The translations under genes were made by a program, and so were the position numbers. Shown piece after piece: positions 25,067-33,650 of a DNA stretch of 64,000 bases (positions within the stretch are counted from its first letter, which is position 1; each line of letters opens with the position of its first letter). This DNA comes from an uncultured Spirochaetaceae bacterium (GTDB taxonomy: Bacteria > Spirochaetota > Spirochaetia > Sphaerochaetales > Sphaerochaetaceae). The notes beneath the pieces were generated by a model that did not search any database, was not told the origin of the DNA, and saw only the letters and a list, made by a program, of their open reading frames with translations. The DNA lies in contig CALXKS010000065.1 of NCBI GenBank assembly GCA_944389015.1, forward strand, positions 23,610-87,609. Reading direction: 5' to 3'.

Positions 25067-26047
25067 ATGAAAATAGCACTTTTCGATGCAAAACCATATG
25101 ACAGGAAGCATTTCTCTGCAGATGCGGAGAAATATGGATACGAGCTAGTTTATATAGAGCCTGCGCTATCAAAGCATACGGCAATCCTTGCCAGAGGCTG
25201 TGATGTGGTATGCCCATTTGTAGACTGCACTGTCGACAGCGACACGATAGACATTCTCAAGGCGGAAGGCGTAAGGCTGATCGCACTGCGCTCTGCAGGA
25301 TTCAACAACGTTGATTACAAATATGCTGAGAAGAATGGAATACCCGTCGTTCGCGTTCCTGCCTACAGCCCTTATGCTGTTGCGGAGCACTCATTCGCAC
25401 TGCTTCTGGCTCTGGTAAGAAAGCTGACCCATGCTTATGTAAGGACAAGGGAGTTCAATTTCTCGCTCACAGGTCTTGTCGGAACAGACCTCCATGGAAA
25501 GACAATAGGGATCATAGGAGCAGGAAAGATCGGACGTGTCGCAATAGACATCGCAAAGGGATTCGGCATGAGAGTCCTTATCTCCGATCCATTCGCAGAA
25601 GCAATCGAAGGTACGGAAAAAGCAGATCTGGAAAGAATCATGTCTGAATCAGACATCATAAGCCTCTACTGCCCTCTTACAGACGGCAATCATCACATGA
25701 TCAATAAAGAGACCATCAGCATGATGAAGAGGAATGCTTTGATCATCAATACATCGAGAGGAGCATTGATTGACAGCAATGCACTGCTGGAGGCGCTGAA
25801 GGATAGGAAGATAGGAGGAGCAGCTCTTGATGTCTATGAAGAGGAAGCAGGGATCTTCTATCAGGATCAGAGCGATACCGGCATTGAGGATGACACACTT
25901 GCCCGTCTTATAAGCATGCCGAATGTGATCATCACATCGCATCAGGGGTATCTGACAGAGGATGCACTGGCTGCGATAAGCGCAACTACGATGGAGAACA
26001 TAAAGCAGTTCGAGGAAGGAAAGGAGCTGGCAAATATCGTGAAGTAG
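25067..26047 (+). CDS. ldhA: D-lactate dehydrogenase
   Basis: NADH-dependent D-isomer 2-hydroxyacid dehydrogenase, 326 residues. Catalytic features in order: RSAGFNNVD (substrate-binding Arg), the nucleotide loop IGAGKIGR, NTSRG with the catalytic-region Arg, LDVYEEEAG (Glu) and TSHQGYLT (His as acid-base). The FYQDQSD insertion near the end is typical of fermentative LdhA. It reduces pyruvate to D-lactate, consistent with an anaerobic fermentative life. I chose the ATG at 25067 because GGAGG precedes it by five bases; an in-frame ATG at 25055 contains part of that site. Monocistronic. Confidence 0.93.
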   Translation: MKIALFDAKPYDRKHFSADAEKYGYELVYIEPALSKHTAILARGCDVVCPFVDCTVDSDTIDILKAEGVRLIALRSAGFNNVDYKYAEKNGIPVVRVPAYSPYAVAEHSFALLLALVRKLTHAYVRTREFNFSLTGLVGTDLHGKTIGIIGAGKIGRVAIDIAKGFGMRVLISDPFAEAIEGTEKADLERIMSESDIISLYCPLTDGNHHMINKETISMMKRNALIINTSRGALIDSNALLEALKDRKIGGAALDVYEEEAGIFYQDQSDTGIEDDTLARLISMPNVIITSHQGYLTEDALAAISATTMENIKQFEEGKELANIVK

Positions 26048-26080
26048 CAAACAGAGAAGCATAACCGCTTCCCTTTTGCG

Positions 26081-26110
26081 TTGACAGATTAGCTTTAACA
26101 ATGGTAATTT
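26081..26110 (+). promoter_or_regulatory. Promoter of the SurA/PpiD-like gene
   Basis: TTGACA (26081-26086), 18-base spacer, TAATTT (26105-26110). It gives a leader of about 50 bases ending in an AAAGAGG site. Confidence 0.6.
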
Positions 26111-26166
26111 TTCTGTTAGCTGCTTGATTCAGCTACATTTGATATCACGGGAAAAGAGGTTCTTTT

Positions 26167-27690
26167 ATGCCTTCGGATGATAACGGAAAGGGTGTTGCAT
26201 TCCCCCAGAACGGCAAAGGGGAGAAGAAAGACAGGAAAAAGCATGGAAAATCAATCGGTTGGATTATCGGTGTTGTCGTGCTTATTCTTATATCGCTGAC
26301 TTTCGTACTGCCTACGACAGTATTCAGCAGCGGCAATTCTTCATCGATTGAATTCGGCAGATACAACGGAGAGAAGATAGAGCTTGCCTATGGCAATTAC
26401 TTCTATAACCAGCTCTCGGCCATCATGGCTTCCGGCTCTGTAAACAATCAGAATGTGATGCAGGCCTATCAGCAGGCATACTACCTGACAGTCCTTGAGA
26501 CAGCTCTCAGACAGATGGGCAAGCAGGCTGGAATCAGCGTAACTGACAAGATGGTTGACAATGCAATCGTCGAAAGCGGCTACTTCAATGATGAGAATGG
26601 AAACTATAGCAGCGATCTTTACAGAGAAGCATCGGCAATGGAGAAGTCCATGCTCAGAATGCAGCTCGAGGAGACCGTCCCTGCTCAGATGGCCATGAAT
26701 GATATAACATCAGTCAAGACTTCTGCAGGTGAGGCTGAGTTCGTCTCTGCTTTCAACGACAATGTGAAGGCTTTTGAATATATTACCGTTGATTACAACG
26801 CTTACCCTGATGCAGATGCCACAGCATATGCCGAAGCAAATGGAGCTCCATTCACAGCAATGGACCTCAGCATCATCACGCTGCCAAGCGAGGATGCAGC
26901 CGCTTCCCTTCTTGAGGCAATCCAGAACGGTGAGAGAACATTTGAGGATGCTGCTGCAGCAGATTCCTCTGACCAGTGGAAAACAGCAAATGGAGCCATG
27001 GGCCAGATGCTTTATTATGAGATCCAGAACATGCTTATGGATCCAGCAGGTGCTGATACCCTCTTTGCTTCTGCACAGGGTGACATCACAGGACCGCTTC
27101 AGGGCTGGACAGGATATATCCTCTTCAGAGCAGATTCTGCTGCCTCAGCTCCTGACTACAGTGACAGCACAGTCCTTTCCAAGGTCAAGTCATATATCTC
27201 CGCAAATGATGCTGAGACGATGGATGCATACCTGAGCGCAAAGGCTGACGAGGTCTATGCGGCTGCTTCCAGGGATTTCGCAGGAGCTGCAGAGAGCGCA
27301 GGCCTTGAGATAACAGTAGTCGGTCCATCATCCGCGAACCCCGCTTCTTCCCAGTTCATCATCGGACCAGAGTATTCCGATTCAAAGTCACTGCTGGCAT
27401 CTGCTGCAGCAATGGATCAGGATTACTATTCTGAGCTTTTCACCGCTGATGACAACACAGTGCTTGCTCCGCAGAAGTCCGGAAATGCATATGTGATTGC
27501 CCGTCCGGTTGTTCCAGAAGGAAACAATGAGCTTCTTTCCTCATACATGGATACATTCTATTCAACATACATGCCTGAGATCACAGCCCAGGATCTTCAG
27601 GCCGGAATAATGAATTCCGATGCATTCACGGATAACTTCCTCCAGGTATTCTTCGACAGGATCCTTGGACCAAGTCTTTCCGCGGAGTGA
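26167..27690 (+). CDS. Membrane-anchored SurA/PpiD-type chaperone-like protein
   Basis: 507 residues: a basic cytoplasmic tail (KGEKKDRKKHGK), one transmembrane helix (about 33-53), then a large extracytoplasmic part. The first 150 exported residues have the SurA/PpiD N-terminal pattern (EKIELAYGNYFYNQLS, YLTVLETALRQMGKQAGISVTDKMVDNAI). The middle (about 215-335) resembles a degenerate parvulin domain (LSIITLPSEDAAASLLEAIQNG...FEDAAA). The topology matches PpiD, which assists folding of proteins leaving the Sec translocon. It is rich in Ala, Ser and Asp. AAAGAGG precedes the ATG; a strong terminator follows. Confidence 0.8.
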   Translation: MPSDDNGKGVAFPQNGKGEKKDRKKHGKSIGWIIGVVVLILISLTFVLPTTVFSSGNSSSIEFGRYNGEKIELAYGNYFYNQLSAIMASGSVNNQNVMQAYQQAYYLTVLETALRQMGKQAGISVTDKMVDNAIVESGYFNDENGNYSSDLYREASAMEKSMLRMQLEETVPAQMAMNDITSVKTSAGEAEFVSAFNDNVKAFEYITVDYNAYPDADATAYAEANGAPFTAMDLSIITLPSEDAAASLLEAIQNGERTFEDAAAADSSDQWKTANGAMGQMLYYEIQNMLMDPAGADTLFASAQGDITGPLQGWTGYILFRADSAASAPDYSDSTVLSKVKSYISANDAETMDAYLSAKADEVYAAASRDFAGAAESAGLEITVVGPSSANPASSQFIIGPEYSDSKSLLASAAAMDQDYYSELFTADDNTVLAPQKSGNAYVIARPVVPEGNNELLSSYMDTFYSTYMPEITAQDLQAGIMNSDAFTDNFLQVFFDRILGPSLSAE

Positions 27691-27705
27691 AGCACTCTGA
27701 TACAG

Positions 27706-27732
27706 GGCGGCAGCGATGCCGCCTTTTCTTTT
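27706..27732 (+). terminator. Rho-independent terminator after the SurA/PpiD-like gene
   Basis: Perfect 7-bp stem GGCGGCA/TGCCGCC with tetraloop GCGA, followed by TTTTCTTTT. Confidence 0.92.
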
Positions 27733-27783
27733 CCATTCCACTCACCATCAGGTGAAGAAATACAACTCCTCCGCTTTATATGC

Positions 27784-27789
27784 TATAAT
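27784..27789 (+). promoter_or_regulatory. -10 box of the DUF2804 gene (short leader)
   Basis: TGC-TATAAT, an extended -10, ending 11 bases before the ATG at 27801. The expected leader is about four bases, with no Shine-Dalgarno site. Confidence 0.6.
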
Positions 27790-27800
27790 CCCATTCTGCT

Positions 27801-28829
27801 ATGGAATTATGTACAGCTGCTCCGCTTCTTGATGACAAAGGAATACTGATGACGCCTGGCTGGGCCAGATATCCTTATTGGGAATACAATAGGAAGAAAG
27901 CAGGATTGAGAGTCGCTCTCAAGGAATGGGATTCCTACACTATAACAGATGAAGGAAAGGGATTCTCATTCCAGATCATATACTCGGATCTCGGCTATTC
28001 CGGGATATTCTCCATAGCTTTCTTCGATTACATCCGCAAGAAGGCTTCTGAAGTCCATGGCATAAAGCTCTTCCCTAAGCAGAGGACTCTTTCGGAGGAT
28101 CCCGGAGCGGATAGCGCAGTTACATACGCAGATAGCAGCATGACCATTGCATTCGTAAGGAAAGGCCTGAAGCATCAGATCCTCATCACAGCCCCTTACC
28201 TAACGCTTCCAGATGGCTCAACTGGATTCAAAGCCGATGCAGTACTTTATGAGGATGAAGGCGCAGAGAGCATGAATACAGCTACAGCTCTCGATAATGA
28301 AGGACGATACTGGCACTATGGGCGCAGGATCAATCCTATGAAGGCTGAAGGGATGATCTTCATCAACCATCTCGCCCACGCCCTTGCAAAGGATAAAAGC
28401 CATGGGATCATGGAATGGGAACGCGGAAGATGGCCAGTCAAGAGCGGCTGGATAGCCGCCACAGCTTCAGGATGGACATATGATGGAATAGCATGGGGTG
28501 TGAATCTATCGTGCCCATTTCCTGAATGCGGCAATACAGAGAGCAACTGCATATTCTTTGATGGAAGAATCCACAAGCTCGGAAGCATCTCATTCTCACA
28601 TCCTGGCAATGTGCCGATGGACTATGAAGTGTCCGATGAAGAAGGACGAATCAGACTTGCATTCGCGCCGGACGCATCCCTTGAGAACATGATCAGCATG
28701 AAGATGATGAAAGCAGAGAGGAAGCAGACAGCAGGACTCTTCTCAGGCTTTTTCATTCTTGATAATGGCCGGAAACTTGAGATAGAGAATGCATACGGAT
28801 CGATAACCGAGACAAGGAACCGCTGGTAG
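27801..28829 (+). CDS. DUF2804 family protein
   Basis: 342 residues matching the DUF2804 pattern: near the N-terminus [17 protein letters not shown], then W-rich lipocalin-like beta strands, [13 protein letters not shown] and [12 protein letters not shown] segments, and a C-terminal FDGRIHKLG...FSHPGNVP region. No signal peptide, so cytoplasmic. The biochemical function of the family is unknown. It stands alone between a terminator and the exporter gene. The transcript appears nearly leaderless. Confidence 0.8.
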   Translation: MELCTAAPLLDDKGILMTPGWARYPYWEYNRKKAGLRVALKEWDSYTITDEGKGFSFQIIYSDLGYSGIFSIAFFDYIRKKASEVHGIKLFPKQRTLSEDPGADSAVTYADSSMTIAFVRKGLKHQILITAPYLTLPDGSTGFKADAVLYEDEGAESMNTATALDNEGRYWHYGRRINPMKAEGMIFINHLAHALAKDKSHGIMEWERGRWPVKSGWIAATASGWTYDGIAWGVNLSCPFPECGNTESNCIFFDGRIHKLGSISFSHPGNVPMDYEVSDEEGRIRLAFAPDASLENMISMKMMKAERKQTAGLFSGFFILDNGRKLEIENAYGSITETRNRW

Positions 28830-28830
28830 C

Positions 28831-28859
28831 TTTTCACAAACAGCTTTTTCATTGATAAT
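28831..28859 (+). promoter_or_regulatory. Promoter of the YeiH-type exporter gene (leaderless type)
   Basis: TTTTCA (28831-28836), 17-base spacer, GATAAT (28854-28859), ending seven bases before the ATG at 28867. Overlaps the stop codon region of the DUF2804 gene. Confidence 0.6.
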
Positions 28860-28866
28860 CAGCACC

Positions 28867-29898
28867 ATGACACAGAATTCAGACAAAAGCATGCTGATGG
28901 GCATTCTTCTATGCTTGATTATCTCGATTCCTGCTTACATACTTGGCACATACTTCCCAATCATAGGCGGACCGGTAATAGCAATTCTTGCAGGCATGGC
29001 CATAGCCATATTCCTGAAGGATAAATCAGCTTTCGGAAAGGGAATAAAGTTCGTATCGAAGAAAGTCCTGCAATGGGCTGTCATTCTTCTCGGATTCGGA
29101 ATGAACCTCTCTGTCGTAGCAGAGACAGGACTGCAGTCCCTTCCTATAATCATTTCCACGATAACCGTATCCCTTCTTGTCGCATACCTGCTTTCAAAAG
29201 CAATGAAGATACAGAAGAATACAGGGACTCTCATCGGAGTAGGCTCCTCCATCTGCGGAGGTTCTGCGATTGCAGCGGCAAGTCCTGTGATAGGAGCGGA
29301 TGATGAAGAGGTCGCACAGGCAATCTCGGTCATATTCTTCTTCAATGTGCTTGCTGCGATAATCTTCCCTGCCCTTGGAACGGTCATAGGCTTCAGCACA
29401 TCAAGCGGTGAGGCGTTCGGGATATTCGCAGGAACGGCAGTGAATGACACATCATCTGTCACGGCCTGTGCATCAACATGGGACAGCATGTGGGGACTGG
29501 GATCAGAGACCCTTGATAAAGCCGTCACTGTGAAGCTGACCAGAACACTGGCAATCATCCCTATAACGCTGATTCTCGCTTTCATCAGGACGAAGAAGGA
29601 AGGAACAGACAGCAAGGTCTCACTCAAGTCCGTGTTCCCGTTCTTCATACTATTCTTCGTGCTCGCATCGATAATCACAACTGTATGCACAGCATTCGGA
29701 GTTCCTGAAAGCACATTCGCCCCATTCAAGACGCTGTCGAAATTCATGATAGTCCTTGCCATGGCGGCCATCGGGCTGAATACGGATATCGTAAAGCTTG
29801 TGAAAACTGGCGGAAAGCCACTCATACTGGGACTCTCCTGCTGGGTATCGATCACAGCGGTATCACTGCTGATGCAGCATCTTCTAAATCTGGTCTGA
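28867..29898 (+). CDS. YeiH-type putative sulfate exporter (PF03601)
   Basis: 343-residue integral membrane protein with about ten hydrophobic segments. Family motifs: LLGFGMNLS after the fourth segment, [21 protein letters not shown] in the middle, [10 protein letters not shown], and a C-terminal MAAIGLNTD. Members are annotated as putative sulfate exporters on limited evidence, so the substrate is open. The ATG at 28867 is preferred to an in-frame TTG at 28852. It ends at a bidirectional terminator facing the P-loop ATPase gene. Confidence 0.88.
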   Translation: MTQNSDKSMLMGILLCLIISIPAYILGTYFPIIGGPVIAILAGMAIAIFLKDKSAFGKGIKFVSKKVLQWAVILLGFGMNLSVVAETGLQSLPIIISTITVSLLVAYLLSKAMKIQKNTGTLIGVGSSICGGSAIAAASPVIGADDEEVAQAISVIFFFNVLAAIIFPALGTVIGFSTSSGEAFGIFAGTAVNDTSSVTACASTWDSMWGLGSETLDKAVTVKLTRTLAIIPITLILAFIRTKKEGTDSKVSLKSVFPFFILFFVLASIITTVCTAFGVPESTFAPFKTLSKFMIVLAMAAIGLNTDIVKLVKTGGKPLILGLSCWVSITAVSLLMQHLLNLV

Positions 29899-29905
29899 AA
29901 CAAGA

Positions 29906-29927
29906 GGAGCAGGCTCTCACCTGCTCC
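29906..29927. terminator. Bidirectional terminator
   Basis: Stem GGAGCAGG/CCTGCTCC (8 bp) with a six-base loop between two convergent genes. An outer CAAGAG/CTCTTG pairing can extend it. T-rich on the plus side after ATC (TTTATTT). Confidence 0.7.
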
Positions 29928-29951
29928 AGAATACTCTTGATCTTTATTTGG

Positions 29952-30659
29952 CTATTTTGATATAAGCATCGTTCTCGGATCGAGATTGACCTTCATCGGC
30001 TTCGGCACGTTCGCGTGATGTGCCCTGACAACGGTCATGACTACCTTATCGATCTTGTCATCGTACTTAAGCGCAACAAGGACATCAATGAGATCATAGT
30101 ACTTAACAAGTGTATTCGGAACACCATGCTCATCATATACGACATCAGGATTCACAGGAGATACGGAGAACCATACCTCAAGATCCATCTTCTTCGCGAA
30201 TTCCTTGATCTTGATGATATCATCCTCGTCTGCAACTGTGAGCTTGTATCCATCGAAAAGGATGCAATCGGCTTTGAATGAACCCTGGCTGATCAGCGAT
30301 TCAAGCGATGCAAGCACCTTCTCTACAGGAACCTGCTCCTGGGAGAAATTCATCACAACCCTGTTTGCGAGGATTGAATTGTAGACCATGGCGGCATCGT
30401 CCAGGGACTGAAGCTCTGCAATCTCCCTGAAGACCTCCTTATACCAGTTTATGACATGCTCTACATTGCCGGAGAAAGACACGTGAATGACACTCTCTCC
30501 CTTGAAAAGCTTATCAGTTGCGAGATGGACCAGACATGCTGTTTTGCCTACACCATGGCGGGACACAATCACACCGAGGTTACCGCGGCCAAGGCCTCCA
30601 TTGATGGATTCCTCGAATATGCGGAGCGGACTGACGTTGTTAAGTTCCTTGATATCCAT
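29952..30659 (-). CDS. Orphan P-loop (RecA/KaiC-like) ATPase
   Basis: 235 residues with Walker A SRHGVGKT at 33-40 (GVGKT 36-40) close to the N-terminus and a hydrophobic strand ending in Asp as a probable Walker B (DCILFDGYKL). The overall layout (LRIFEESINGGLGRGNLGVI before the P-loop) resembles the single-domain RecA/KaiC/DnaB group. No helicase, zinc or HTH domain. The C-terminal part has alternating beta strands (KVVMTVVRAHHANVPKPMKVN). Cytoplasmic; function unknown. The ATG at 30659 follows GGAGG by nine bases; a GTG three codons upstream lies too close to that site. Monocistronic, between a terminator and the efflux operon end. Confidence 0.75.
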   Translation of the reverse strand: MDIKELNNVSPLRIFEESINGGLGRGNLGVIVSRHGVGKTACLVHLATDKLFKGESVIHVSFSGNVEHVINWYKEVFREIAELQSLDDAAMVYNSILANRVVMNFSQEQVPVEKVLASLESLISQGSFKADCILFDGYKLTVADEDDIIKIKEFAKKMDLEVWFSVSPVNPDVVYDEHGVPNTLVKYYDLIDVLVALKYDDKIDKVVMTVVRAHHANVPKPMKVNLDPRTMLISK

Positions 30660-30768
30660 TTTAAGCACCTCCGTTCTGTTTTACATAATTGTAACATGCG
30701 GGATATGAAAAAACATCAAAGATTTGCAATTTTGCCTGTTTCCTGTCTATTGCTATCCACTGAAGGAA

Positions 30769-31956
30769 TTAATCCCTCTGAAGTGCTTCCATAGGTTCCA
30801 GTCTGGCAGCTTTTGCGGCTGGATACCAGCCGAAGAATATACCTATTGCAAGGGAGAAAGCGAGTGATACCAGAATAGCACCGGGAGAGATATGGAGCGG
30901 CCACCCCGCAATATTCACAGCAGCCATGCTCAGCACCGTTCCGATAATGAGACCGAGAAGCCCCCCAGATAAAGAGAGCGTCACAGATTCCACCAGGAAC
31001 TGGGATCGTATTGCCCCTGGGGTTGCTCCGAGGGCTTTCCTTATACCGATCTCCCCCGTTCTTTCCACAACGGAGACCAGCATTATGTTCATTATCCCGA
31101 TTCCTCCGACGACCAGGGATATGGCTGCGATGGCTGCAAGGAACATGGAGAATGTCGACATGACAGAGTCTGCCATCTCCTTTATCGTCGCGGGACTGAA
31201 TATGCGATAGTAGTCAGAGCCTGCGATCTCATCAAGGTATTCCTCTATATCATCTGCAACATCCGTAGCATCATATCCCTCTGCGGTCTTGACAACATAT
31301 GTCCCGACCTGATCTGTCCTCCTGAAACGCTGGACATAGGTATTGTACGGAATGAAGAGCGTATAGTTGTACGAAGTACCCTGCGCCTCATCCCTCTCTC
31401 TCAGCACTCCGATCACCTGGAAGCTCTTGGCCTGATGCCTGAATACCGAGATATACTTCCCTACCGGATTCTCTCCGGGAAAGAGCTCATCAGCAAGTTC
31501 CGGGCCGATGACAGCGACCTGTCTTCTGTTTATGTTGTCGATTGCAGAGAAGAAGGCACCATCATCAGCCTCCAGGGAGTTCGATGCGAAATAATCAGAT
31601 GTCACTCCCTGTATCATCACACCTTCTGAAATCTCCTGCCCGTTCCGGACATTCGCAGCAGATGAGACTACGGGAAGGACTTCGCGTATCCCATCGATCT
31701 CACTCATCAGACTGTAGGCGAACTCCTCTGTGAATATCATGGTCTCACGGGCTGCGCCTCTTGGCATGATGCTGATGGTATCAAGTCCTCCAACCTCAAA
31801 TGAGCTTGACATGCTCTCTGTAACGCTCCTGCCGAGATTGAGGATAGCGACGACAGAGGCAACACCGATCATGATCCCTAGAAGGGAAAGGAATGTCCTG
31901 AGCCTGCTTCCCGCCATCGAGGCTATTGCCATCCTTATATTCTCACGCACCATCAT
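30769..31956 (-). CDS. MacB-like ABC transporter permease
   Basis: 395-residue permease of the MacB/FtsX family: N-terminal transmembrane helix (about 18-40, FLSLLGIMIGVASVVAILNLG), a large extracytoplasmic MacB_PCD domain (about 45-270), then three helices (MFLAAIAAISLVVGGIGIMNIML; SLSGGLLGLIIGTVLSMAAV; ILVSLAFSLAIGIFFGWYPA) and the ending AARLEPMEALQRD. With the ATPase, adaptor and TolC genes it forms a four-gene tripartite system that drives export of a substrate from the periplasm or inner leaflet to the outside. The ATG at 31956 follows GGGAGGG and overlaps the ATPase gene by 14 bases. Confidence 0.93.
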   Translation of the reverse strand: MMVRENIRMAIASMAGSRLRTFLSLLGIMIGVASVVAILNLGRSVTESMSSSFEVGGLDTISIMPRGAARETMIFTEEFAYSLMSEIDGIREVLPVVSSAANVRNGQEISEGVMIQGVTSDYFASNSLEADDGAFFSAIDNINRRQVAVIGPELADELFPGENPVGKYISVFRHQAKSFQVIGVLRERDEAQGTSYNYTLFIPYNTYVQRFRRTDQVGTYVVKTAEGYDATDVADDIEEYLDEIAGSDYYRIFSPATIKEMADSVMSTFSMFLAAIAAISLVVGGIGIMNIMLVSVVERTGEIGIRKALGATPGAIRSQFLVESVTLSLSGGLLGLIIGTVLSMAAVNIAGWPLHISPGAILVSLAFSLAIGIFFGWYPAAKAARLEPMEALQRD

Positions 31957-32623
31957 CAGCGACCCTCCCATCCTTTATCGGGATAATCCTGCCGCACTCA
32001 GAAGCGAGGGAAGCATCATGCGTGACAAAGACAATCGTATGCCCTTCCTCATTCAGCGCATGGAAAAGATCCATGACCTCATGGCCTGTCACTGAATCAA
32101 GAGCTCCTGTAGGTTCATCGGCAAGAAGGATTGCAGGATCATTGACCAAAGCCCTCGCGATGGCAACGCGCTGCTTCTGCCCTCCCGATAGCTCAGAAGG
32201 CCTATGGAGCATTCTATCCTTGAGCCCGACACGCTCGAGCATCGCCTCCGCCCTTTCCCTCCGTTCCTTCTGTGGAAGCCCGGCATACAGGAGAGGAAGT
32301 GCGGCATTATCAAGGGCATTGAGCTTCGGAAGCAATGAGAAATGCTGGAATACAAAGCCGATCTTCCTGTTTCTGATATATGCAAGCTCCTCCTCATCCA
32401 TGCCGCTTGTATCCTCGCCATCGATCAGGATTGTTCCGGCAGTCGGTACATCCAGACACCCGATAAGCGACATAAGGGTGGATTTACCCGATCCGGAAGG
32501 ACCCATTATCGCAGTGAATGACGTGCTTTCTATCTCAAGGGAAATGCCATCAAGGGCTTTTACGATGGTATCACCGACAGTATATATCCTGGATACATCC
32601 CTCATCTCAATCGCAGTCTTCAC
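31943..32623 (-). CDS. MacB/LolD-type ABC transporter ATPase
   Basis: 226-residue ATPase: Walker A GPSGSGKST (about 40-48), signature LSGGQKQRVAIARAL, Walker B ILLADEPTGALD and the switch His in FVTHD. This is the MacB/LolD/FtsE subgroup. Encoded separately from its permease, unlike fused Escherichia coli MacB. ATGA overlap with the adaptor gene upstream. LolD-type lipoprotein release is the alternative, but the adjacent adaptor and TolC genes favour efflux. Confidence 0.95.
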   Translation of the reverse strand: MKTAIEMRDVSRIYTVGDTIVKALDGISLEIESTSFTAIMGPSGSGKSTLMSLIGCLDVPTAGTILIDGEDTSGMDEEELAYIRNRKIGFVFQHFSLLPKLNALDNAALPLLYAGLPQKERRERAEAMLERVGLKDRMLHRPSELSGGQKQRVAIARALVNDPAILLADEPTGALDSVTGHEVMDLFHALNEEGHTIVFVTHDASLASECGRIIPIKDGRVADDGA

Positions 32624-33642
32624 CTAGGGCCTCCCGGAGGCGCGGGAGGAGCATCCATCATCATGCTTCTGCCGGAGGATCTCACGATAAGGACATCACC
32701 TTCGCTCACATCCCCGGAAAGAAGCTCTGAAAGCCCCTCTCCCAGATACTTCGTCCTTATGGATACAGTCTCTGTACTGCCATCAGCCCTCTTCACATCA
32801 ACGGTCTCTGAACCACCACGGCCCCTTGTTATCGCATTCTGGGGAATGAGAAGCATGGAGACCTCGCTCTCCGCAGCCATCGTTCCCTCGAATGTGAAGC
32901 CCGGCATTATCGCAGCAGGAGGATCCTCAATAAGCAGCTCAACATCAACAACACCTATACCCTGATCCGTATAACGTCCAAGCATCGGAATATATGAGAC
33001 AAAGGCATGGACGGTCTCTTCCGGGCATGATTCGAATACAAGCTCCGCATCCTGGCCCTCTGTCACATACTGCATATCGATCTCATCAACCTCCACAACA
33101 GCCTTGAGCTTGGACCGGTCAACAACGGTTATGACCTCATCCCCGCCTTCGAAGAAATCACCTTCGTCCACATCGACAGATGCGACCTCTCCATCGAATG
33201 GTGCTACGATATTCGTATACTCCAGGGAGTTCTCGGCATTGGTCTCCTTCAGCCTGAGAAGCCTGAGATCCCGCTCAGAGCCGGAAAGCTCCGCCTCTTC
33301 TATCTGATCCCTTATCTCCTGAAGCGATGCAAGCTGCTGGGTATTGTCTATTGAGGCAAGTCTCTGACCTTTGACGACATGATCCCCTTCTTCCACGAAG
33401 ACACCGGTAACAGCTCCGGTGGATCTGAATCTGAGCGTCTGGCTGTCATAAGGCTCGACATATCCTGAGATATCGATGATCTGCGTATATGTATTGGATG
33501 TCACGACAGCTTCACGTACTGCCGCAGCAGGCATTTCCTCCGTTCTATCTCCAAGAAGAAGGAATCCGACGGCAGCCAGCGCTGCAATAGCTATTATCGC
33601 AATCAGATATCTTCGTATTTTCTTTCTGTTCTTCCTGACCAT
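32620..33642 (-). CDS. Periplasmic adaptor (membrane fusion protein, MacA/HlyD family)
   Basis: 340 residues. N-terminal membrane anchor (about 11-31), barrel-sandwich halves (SGYVEPYDSQTLRF...EGDHVVKGQRLASID and YTNIVAPFDGEVASVDVDEGD) around a short alpha-helical hairpin (about 100-145), then beta-barrel and membrane-proximal domains. The C-terminus is a methionine- and proline-rich tail (SMMMDAPPAPPGGPR). The hairpin is shorter than in MacA. It links the inner-membrane ABC unit to TolC. AGGAAAG precedes the ATG. Confidence 0.92.
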   Translation of the reverse strand: MVRKNRKKIRRYLIAIIAIAALAAVGFLLLGDRTEEMPAAAVREAVVTSNTYTQIIDISGYVEPYDSQTLRFRSTGAVTGVFVEEGDHVVKGQRLASIDNTQQLASLQEIRDQIEEAELSGSERDLRLLRLKETNAENSLEYTNIVAPFDGEVASVDVDEGDFFEGGDEVITVVDRSKLKAVVEVDEIDMQYVTEGQDAELVFESCPEETVHAFVSYIPMLGRYTDQGIGVVDVELLIEDPPAAIMPGFTFEGTMAAESEVSMLLIPQNAITRGRGGSETVDVKRADGSTETVSIRTKYLGEGLSELLSGDVSEGDVLIVRSSGRSMMMDAPPAPPGGPR

Positions 33643-33650
33643 ATTCTTTC

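Noticed and set aside
26047..26080. Terminator after ldhA (GAAGC-N6-GCTTC then CCCTTTT)
   Set aside because: Five-base stem and poor T-run; too weak to annotate.
28935..29903. 322-codon open frame on the minus strand opposite the YeiH-type exporter gene
   Set aside because: Shadow of a clear membrane protein; composition is that of complemented hydrophobic codons.
31926..32627. 233-codon open frame opposite the ABC ATPase gene
   Set aside because: The minus strand holds all ABC motifs; the plus frame is low-complexity Ser/Arg.
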